A DNA stretch of 64,000 nt from Litoditis marina (taxonomy: Eukaryota; Nematoda; Chromadorea; Rhabditida; Rhabditidae). Positions 56,011 through 63,200 of the stretch are shown here, piece by piece; position 1 is the stretch's first letter; each line of letters starts with the position of its first letter. Under the pieces are notes generated by a model. It saw only the letters and a program-made list of their open reading frames with translations. It was not told where the DNA came from and did not search any database. The stretch is from positions 62,001-126,000 of the forward strand of contig CAXIWQ010000225.1 of assembly GCA_964036275.1 (NCBI GenBank), given 5' to 3'. The translations under genes were made by a program, and so were the position numbers.

Positions 56011-56028
56011 TGGCATAACAGTGAGATC
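56011..56028 (+). other. Candidate primer binding site
   Basis: A TGG-starting stretch (TGGCATAACAGTGAGATC) lies within 10-20 bp of the putative LTR end. Primer binding sites begin TGG because tRNAs end in CCA. I cannot assign it to a tRNA from memory, so the identity of the primer is open. Confidence 0.35.
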
Positions 56029-56946
56029 CCGGATAACTCACCAAGTGAGGGTTCCAATCACCATTCCTCGATTTTGTATGGCAAAAGTGACATTTTTTTC
56101 GCAGCTTTGTGTTTCACAGTGAGTATTTTGTTGACGGTGTGCACGCTGTCAGGTTTGCAACCTACCCTATTCCTCTCTGCTGCTCTAGTTTAGGAATGTG
56201 CGGAAAATAGCTACGTGGTCTAACCAGCCCCAGTCATTTCTTTTATCTGTAATGTAATGTTGACTGCCTGTTGTTTTGTTCCAGATTGTTTCTATAACTT
56301 GTGCACATTTATATTTTCACCTAAACTACTTTGCACAGTTTAAGAAATTTTCTGGAAACATTGAACAGAGGACCTCGCTCAAAGAGTGTATATTATGTAC
56401 ATACTAGGAACTTGGGATGTTAGGGTTCAGAGACCGGTCGTTTCTTTCCTATTTATACCTTTATGTGTCCAGGGTGGCAAATATGTGCTAAAACTATCTT
56501 CATTTTCAAAATCATTCTCTTTCTCTTCTCAAACTATAATTTTAAATTCATATTCTATATAAGTATAGTTGAGCACATATTGAATCTCTGGATACCGTAT
56601 ACTTTGTTTTCCATATGCCGCCGCCTAATACCCCTCATAAATCACCACACAGCCTGTGATACGTTGTAACTGTCTCACTTGACCCTTTGACCATTCTCTC
56701 TCTCTCTCTTATCTATCTAGCCTTCGAATGAATAATATTTTACCACCAAAAGGGACCAATCCCAATACATATATTATTGGTAAGATATTATTTGCTGTTC
56801 AGTTTCAACATCAGTTATTAAATGTGGGCCCAACATTTTAACATTCACTGCAGGCACTTAATTTCTAGTCTTCTTTTGTCATGGTTTTAAATTCTTTTTA
56901 TTCCTTTTCATTGGCTAATTAATAAGTTCCAGAGTGTATTGGTGAA
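56029..56946 (+). other. Retrotransposon leader, no convincing gene
   Basis: This is an AT- and T-rich stretch of ~0.9 kb between the putative primer site and the first ATG of the gag frame. It contains a CT-rich tract (56,694-56,711) and splice-like words: GGTAAGAT near 56,780, and pyrimidine-rich CCAG/TCAG near 56,281 and 56,801. A leader intron is therefore conceivable. One 68-codon ATG frame (56,463-56,669) is hydrophobic and biased toward Phe/Ile as expected from AT-rich noncoding DNA, so I do not call it a gene. Confidence 0.6.
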
Positions 56947-57111
56947 ATGATTTCTTGCTATAGTTCTTCTCACTCGCATTTCTTTCTGGTTGATCTCAAT
57001 TGGTTCTCTGGTTCATTCAATTTGCATATTGACATTTTCTTGTTTTCCGGTAATTATGGTTCGCCACCAAGACCCACTCTGCGTAGCGACACCAAACCGA
57101 CTGTTCGGCCT

Positions 57112-57948
57112 ATGACCGAGGTTGTCATGAAACGGGCAACTGAGGCACTGTCGGACATGAGTTCGGGTCTGACGGATCTTCATGCCGCAGTTCGGAAGCT
57201 GGAAAGAAATGACGTGGTCCAACGAGCTGCTGGTCTTCCAACGTTCGCAGGTGGTACTGAAAATTTGTCGGAGTTCGTTAGATCGCTCAATGATAACGCC
57301 AATGCGTATGGTTGGGATCTTGCAACCGCATGCCGCATTTTTCCATTGCAATTGCGGGGTGAAGCTCGCGATATCTACGAAAGAATCCCGGTCGCGACGA
57401 GAAGCAACTGGCAGCAGATGTTGGAATCTTTCAAGAGGCTGTTATATCCCGCCTCTAGACGAACGCAAGCGGCCGATGAGCTCATCATGATTCGCCAAGG
57501 AAGAGAAAATATCACTGAATTTGCTAAACGATGCGAACTTCTTGCCGGCATAGCCTACACCACGGAGGTCAAACGCCAAGAGGAGATCAAAAGCGCCATC
57601 CTGGCACGATTGTCGGAAAAAAATCGATCGTCTAGTTCTTCATACCAAAGAGGCTGTTGCTGCCGTTCTTCCGCAAGCAGCAGTTTTTCCTCCGCCGTCG
57701 AATCAGCAGTCCCAACAACAACGAAGATTCTCAGCCGAGGAAAAGACGCTACGGAAAGAAACGTGATCGTCAAGGACAGCAAGACAACAACGGTCACGAT
57801 CAACAGCAGTGGACTCCGCAGCAACAACAGCAATGGATTCCGCAGCAACAACAGCAATGGATCCCGCAACAACAACAGCAGTGGATCCCGCAGCAACAGC
57901 AATCGAAACCTCAGGTCGCTCCTCCACCAGCCAAGATGTCAGATATGA
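57112..57948 (+). CDS. gag: Gag capsid-type protein, frame irregular at 3' end
   Basis: The frame is open from 56,947, but the first ~35 codons are Phe/Ser-rich and look like leader DNA. I prefer the ATG at 57,112, just before a sensible helical region. From ~57,220 to ~57,620 the protein has the Retrotrans_gag pattern: a Phe-Ala-Gly segment, helices with regularly spaced Leu/Ala, an aromatic pair, and the Leu-Arg-Gly-Glu-Ala word. Gag forms the particle core. After an A7 run (57,617-57,623) this frame turns into Ser/Cys/Asn low-complexity sequence up to a TGA at 57,946, which is unlikely to be the natural tail. A better-looking continuation is seen in other frames. No CCHC zinc knuckle is visible in any frame. 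Either the copy or assembly has indels here, or recoding occurs. Confidence 0.75.
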   Translation: MTEVVMKRATEALSDMSSGLTDLHAAVRKLERNDVVQRAAGLPTFAGGTENLSEFVRSLNDNANAYGWDLATACRIFPLQLRGEARDIYERIPVATRSNWQQMLESFKRLLYPASRRTQAADELIMIRQGRENITEFAKRCELLAGIAYTTEVKRQEEIKSAILARLSEKNRSSSSSYQRGCCCRSSASSSFSSAVESAVPTTTKILSRGKDATERNVIVKDSKTTTVTINSSGLRSNNSNGFRSNNSNGSRNNNSSGSRSNSNRNLRSLLHQPRCQI

Positions 57949-57959
57949 TCAACAGTTGA
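57636..57959 (+). CDS. Gag carboxyl-terminal segment in a shifted frame (basic, Gln-rich)
   Basis: In the frame one base behind the capsid frame, ~108 codons are open and end at TGA 57,957-57,959. There is no ATG at its start, so it must be reached by frameshift or the sequence contains an indel. It encodes a Lys/Arg-rich stretch (RKRRYGKKRDRQ) and then three and a half copies of an octapeptide, Trp-(Ile/Thr)-Pro followed by five Gln. Basic residues followed by a Gln/Pro-rich tail suit a nucleocapsid-like RNA-binding end of Gag that lacks zinc knuckles. This is inference from composition. Confidence 0.5.
   Translation, partial: FFIPKRLLLPFFRKQQFFLRRRISSPNNNEDSQPRKRRYGKKRDRQGQQDNNGHDQQQWTPQQQQQWIPQQQQQWIPQQQQQWIPQQQQSKPQVAPPPAKMSDMINS
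57810..57905 (+). repeat. 24-bp coding minisatellite (Trp-Ile-Pro-Gln5)
   Basis: About four tandem 24-bp units begin TGG-AYH-CCG followed by five CAG/CAA codons. The period is a multiple of 3, so copy number can change without altering frame. All three plus-strand frames are open across it: Trp-Pro-Gln, Ser-Asn-Asn or Ala-Thr-Met-Asp. This makes it a permissive place for the gag-to-pol transition. Confidence 0.8.
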
Positions 57960-58061
57960 CCAGCAATACCAGACCGACCCAGCCGAGTCATTCTCAACAA
58001 CAGTCTCCAAACGTACACACCGATGGTCGTCGTAACTTTGTCAACGCAGTGCGGACTGCAC

Positions 58062-60240
58062 CACTCTACTTGGCCATGTTGTGTCTTCTCATGATTCCTT
58101 CTTCTTCGGCAATATACCCTTCGAGCGAATTTCATCGACAACTCGAGTCCTCTCATTTCTTCTGTAATGTGCCGAGATCGGGATACTACTTGGCCCCGCC
58201 ACAGTTGGAACAGTGCGGAGAGACGAGCAATCCAACTACGCCGTTAATCGTCCAGGTTTCCCTTTACCTGAAGAGTGATAATTACATCACAACCCCAGCC
58301 GTGGCCTGCACCGAGCGCCGTCGAACAATATGCAAGGACGCCACTATCCTCGGAGAACCAAGATACCACGAAAACCTGACGATTTCCGGATTGACTCCTG
58401 GAAAATGCCATGCGATGAGCTCCTCCAAACGAATGGATTCTGTACCACTATATAGCGAGGGTCCTGGGAAGTGGAATTCTCAACTGCCGGAACTGATTCC
58501 TGACAATATGGTCGGCAAAGAATGTGTCACAACGTCAAATTTCATACTACTTGAGGGATCTGTAGCATGGCGGGATCATCGTACAATTCAAAGTGATCTG
58601 GGCGATGTGTCGGGCTGCGAATTACCGGAGGGAAGATGTGAAAAACCTTTCTACACTGTGTTATGGAAGTCGCAACCAGCTAACCGGAGTTGTGACTACA
58701 CCCTGGAAGGATCCTTTCAAGCAATGGTCACCCCGAAGCACGTCATCATCGAGAAACTCCAAGCCGCATTTTCCTTCACGTCAGAAGAAGCAGCTACGGA
58801 TGTTCCATGTATCGCGCCTGCCGTATGGAGAATGAACACCGGCGCCATACTGACTTTTCCGGATGTACGCCACGGTGACAGAATTCGCACATTCATCATG
58901 GAGAACTCAGAAACTGTCGAAACAGCAAATCTTCGCTTCATGACAGTCGACTCCAGTTCGTCAGATGAGATCCAACTTCAATCGCCATCAGCAGTCACCG
59001 TTCTACAAAGTGTCTTGAATGAACTGGAAGATCATCGTAGAGTCAACAACACCGAGACCAGTTCGAGTTCGTCAACCACAACTGCTTCTCTGGACACCGA
59101 TGCTAAAATCCGAAAGATCTTCCCTACGACTAAATATGCCGATGAAGCCCGACACCTGCGATCAATCTTCCCATCGAAAGATGTCGAAAACTTCACATCG
59201 AAGATGCAATACGTCATGGCTGCGTTGAATAATCAAATCTCCAAGAACTTCGCCACGGTTCGACGTCATCTATGCGAACTGCACAACCAGCAGACGCTCA
59301 TCGTTCGCTCTATCGCCGTCGCGAATCCTTCGACCGCAGTGCGAATCTTACTGAAAAGAGAAGATGTGGTAGCCAAGTTCACCGGTGAAGTCTTTGCAGT
59401 CACTCCATGTCTACCCATGACGGTGACTCACATATACTGGAACCAAACACATAATGGCTCTTGCTTTGTCGAAACACCAGTGCAGACTACGTTTTCTTTG
59501 ATGTTCATGGTGCCTGGATCGAAGGAACTGAAGAAGAAAGGCACGCAGGTCCCATGCGAAACTGTTACAAATGGAATTTTTGAAGAAAACAACCGCTTCC
59601 GAACTGTAGATGGCTATCAAGACGTCCACACATTGCCACTCTGGACTCTGAACGTCCGGAAATCAGATCTCATCTTCAACACCCCCGCAGGGAGCCCAGG
59701 TCGAGGATCGTACTACAGTCCAGATTTGTTCTCAACGACACTTTTGCGTCTGGACCAAGTGGAAGAAATACAGCACGTCTATGGAGATTCGATGGGGGCC
59801 GACTACAAACATCTGAAACGCCAAATCGCCGAAGACCTCACGCAAGAGCAAAGTTGGTTCTCAAAAATTGGAGATAGTATCACAGGAACGGTCAAGAAAG
59901 GACAAAGTCTGGTGACATCATACATCCAGAAAGTTCGAGACACTATCCTCTCATACGTTCTGTGGATTCTGCTACCTCTTCTCGCAGTGATATTGCTCGG
60001 TTTCATCGTGTTTCTGTGTCTCAAATGTTGGTGTAAACGCCGGGAACAGAAGAAATTTGCGAAAGATTTGGTTGAAGCCCAGATTTCTGCGACGAGGATC
60101 GCCGAAAAGAAGTCGAAGAAATTCTCACCTCCACGTCCTCCACCTCCTCGTTCTGTTCATGGTAAAGAGAAGGTCGACGCTGTGATTGAAATGGAACAAG
60201 ATTCAGATCACGAAGAAGAACCATTGGTCAACGCCGTTGT
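58062..60240 (+). other. Envelope-like glycoprotein domain, candidate class III (gB-like) fusogen
   Basis: A hydrophobic signal-like stretch (58,062-58,111) ends in Ser-Ser-Ala. The ectodomain has about 15 Cys and several Asn-X-Ser/Thr sites. At ~59,195-59,300 a long helix leads into Cys-Glu-Leu-His-Asn (Cys codon 59,273), then Asn-Pro (59,324), then a Val-Ala-Lys/Gly-Glu-Val/Ala-Val-x-x-Cys-Leu-Pro run (Cys codon 59,408). That spacing and residue pattern resembles the central helix and adjoining domain of herpesvirus gB-type class III fusion proteins. A membrane-proximal helix, a ~23-residue transmembrane segment and a short tail with Pro-Pro-Arg and Pro-Pro-Pro-Pro-Arg follow, as in a type I fusogen. 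The family assignment was made by eye. Chuvirus-type glycoproteins are the nearest alternative within the same class. Confidence 0.6.
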
Positions 60241-63200
60241 TGAACACCGACTACGTACACCACCGGCGTTGTTTACATTTATACCACTGGTGTGTGTAAT
60301 ACAAGGAGCAACAGCAACGATGCCATATGTTGGAATTCATGTCAATAATCGTCCCGTAGCTGTTCTGATTGACACTGGATCATCCGTAACATTCTTCTCG
60401 CAAACAACGTTCAATGATGTTTCATCTGCTCATTGGGATCGCTCGACAAAACGCGATGCAACAGCGGCTAACGGAACGGGAATTCGCTTCATCGGATCAT
60501 TCGAGCCAACTGTCCACATTGGAGAAACTACGCAGAAATTCCGCGCCCAGATCACACAAGATCACGACTGTCCGTGCGCTGGAATCCTAGGAGTGGATTT
60601 TCTACGACTACTCAATCAACGAGGTTGCGAAATTGTACCCAACTTCTGTGAATCATCAATTCGAATTGGAGACAAAACCCTCCCGTTTCTTCGACCTGGT
60701 GAAGAACTTCCGGACGACGTGCCTTCATACGCCGTGACCATAGCATCAGACACTGAACTACCTCCAAATTCGGACAACATTGTGTGGTCCGAAATCGACA
60801 GACAATTACCTGAGACATGGGAACTAATCGTCGAAGATAACCATTGTCAGGATGTTGCTGAGGATCAAGAAGATCAGTGCATTGTCGGTCGTACCCTCGT
60901 TTGCCCACGAGAAGGACTCATACCAGTTCGTCTTCTCAACGTTTCGTCTTCGCCCATACAGTTATTCAAAGGACAACAGATTGCGACTGCCGAGATAACC
61001 GCGGAAAGAGATCCTGATGTGTTTTTCGTCGAGCACATACCCAGAGAAGCTGATTGGGAAAGTGATCTTCCAAAACTCCCTGGACCACAATTCGATGTCG
61101 GTGAAGCTATTGACCTCTCTCAGTCGATCCTCGATGATAGTCGGAAGCATCAGTTGCGCAACATTGTTCGGAGAAATCGAGAAGCATTCGTAGGACCAGA
61201 TGGACGTATCGGAAGGTATGTGGGACCCATCAAGCATCGTATCGACCTGGTGGAAGGAGCCAAACCACCACATCAACGTCCCTATCGAGTTCCGATTGAG
61301 AAACGCAAGGAAATCGATCAACAAATCAACAAAATGCTGAACGAAGGCCTCATAACTCCGTCGAGAAGCCCGTTTTCCAGTCCTATTGTACTCGTGCGGA
61401 AGTCTGATGGCCATTCCTGGCGCTTCACCGTTGATTACCGTCGGTTGAATAAGCTCACCGAAAAGGAATCCTATCTACTACCATTGATACAAGAAATACT
61501 CGATCTCGTTGGAGGCAAAAACATCTACTCCGTTTTCGACTTGCAGTCCGGATACTTCCAAATTCCTCTATCCGAGAAAGACCGGCCAAAGACCGCATTC
61601 GGCTGCTTCAAAGGTTGTTTCGAGTTCACGGTACTTGCTCAAGGACTGTGTGGAGCACCAGGAACTTTTCAAAGAGTAATGTCTGACATCCTCAGAAATC
61701 TGAAGGCCGCCGCTTACGTGTATCTCGACGACGTGGTCCTCGCCAGCTCGAATCAAGATGAACACCTTAAAGACATCAACGAACTCTTGCAGACCATCAA
61801 ACTATCTGGTCTCAAGTTCCGTCATGACAAGTGTCATTGGGGGAAATCTGAAGTACCGTACCTGGGATTTCTCATCAGCCGCGAAGGAGTCAAGGCAAAT
61901 CCAATCAAAGTGGCTGCAATCAAGGACTACCCGAGACCGACAAACGTGAAAGAGCTCAGAAGTTTTCTCGGAGCTGCGGGACACTACCGACGATTCATCT
62001 TGCGGTATGCCGACCTGGCAGCACCCTTGTCGAAGCTACTGAAGAAGGAGATTGACTATACCTGGAGTGAGGAACAACAGAAGGCGTTCGAAACTCTCAA
62101 AATCTGTCTGACTACAGCACCCGTTCTTCGTTCACCTGTTCTAGGAATGCCATTCCAACTTCACACTGATGCTTCGAAGGTAGCGGTTGCCGGTTGTCTA
62201 CTCCAAGAAGATGAAGAAGGACATCTACATCCGATAGCATTTGTGTCGCGTCGAATGAACAAACACGAGGAGAAGTACGTCGCCATCGAAATGGAAGCTC
62301 TAGCCATCGTCTTTTCGGTCAAGATGCTTAGCCCATATATCACTGGTGCAAAGACTCTTGTTGTGACTGATCATGCTCCACTTCGCGCCCTTCTCACAAG
62401 GAAAGATCTTGAAGGACGACTAGCCAAGTACCAGATTGCGATACAGAACTACGACTTGGATATCGTTTACCGCCCCGGGAAGTGGAATCATGTTGCCGAT
62501 GCCCTTTCGCGGTATCCACCAGCTGATACAGTAGCCGCTGTTGTCGAGGACATCCACAACATCACGATGAATTCGATAAAGAAAGAACAATCATCTTTTG
62601 AAGAATGCGACCTCCGTTCGGACTACTATCAGAAAGATGGAATTTGGAGAGTTCACCTGCATGGAACCGAGCGAATTGTCCTACCACCATCAATGCGATC
62701 GAGTGTCATCAAAGCCACGCACGAGAATCCTATTGAAGGCGCTCATCTGGGTGCAAAGAAAATTACGGCTCGACTGAAGAGACAGTTCTTCTTTCCCAAC
62801 ATGGAAAAGGTCATACAAAGCGTCATAAGAACTTGTCACCTCTGCCAGGAAAGAAAAACACCTGCTGCGCTAGTTGGAACCGAGCCCCTCGCACAAGTCG
62901 ACGTCCCTTCATATCCGATGGAAGAAGTGCATCTTGATTTCTTGGGTCCGTACCCGATTTCGGAAGAAGGGAATCGCTATGTACACGTCTCAGTAGACAA
63001 CTTCACCAAGATGACGTATGTATTGGCCGTACCCGACACTAAGGCACAGACGTTGTGTGACGCCTTCTTGAGCTCCGTGATTTATAGAGAAGGATGCCCT
63101 GCAACAGTAGTCACCGATCAAGGAGCCCAGTATCTCGGAGAGGACTTCAAGCAACTTCTGTCGACGCTCGGTATCAAACATCGAACATCCACGCCTCACC

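Noticed and set aside
56039..56075. tRNA-like words (GGGTTCCAATC) after the LTR
   Set aside because: Only a fragment of a T-arm-like pattern is visible. There is no acceptor, D or anticodon arm in place.
56463..56669. 68-codon ATG frame in the leader
   Set aside because: Phe/Ile-rich composition expected from AT-rich noncoding DNA, no motif, and no neighbour support.
56947..57111. Gag start at the first ATG, 56,947
   Set aside because: The first ~35 codons are Phe/Ser-rich with no capsid character, and the sequence up to ~57,050 looks like pyrimidine-rich leader. The ATG at 57,112 is preferred, though extension cannot be excluded.
57618..57624. Simple -1 ribosomal frameshift at A-AAA-AAT to make Gag-Pol
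   Set aside because: The -1 frame meets a TAG at 57,633-57,635, three codons later, so this slip alone cannot reach the downstream frames.
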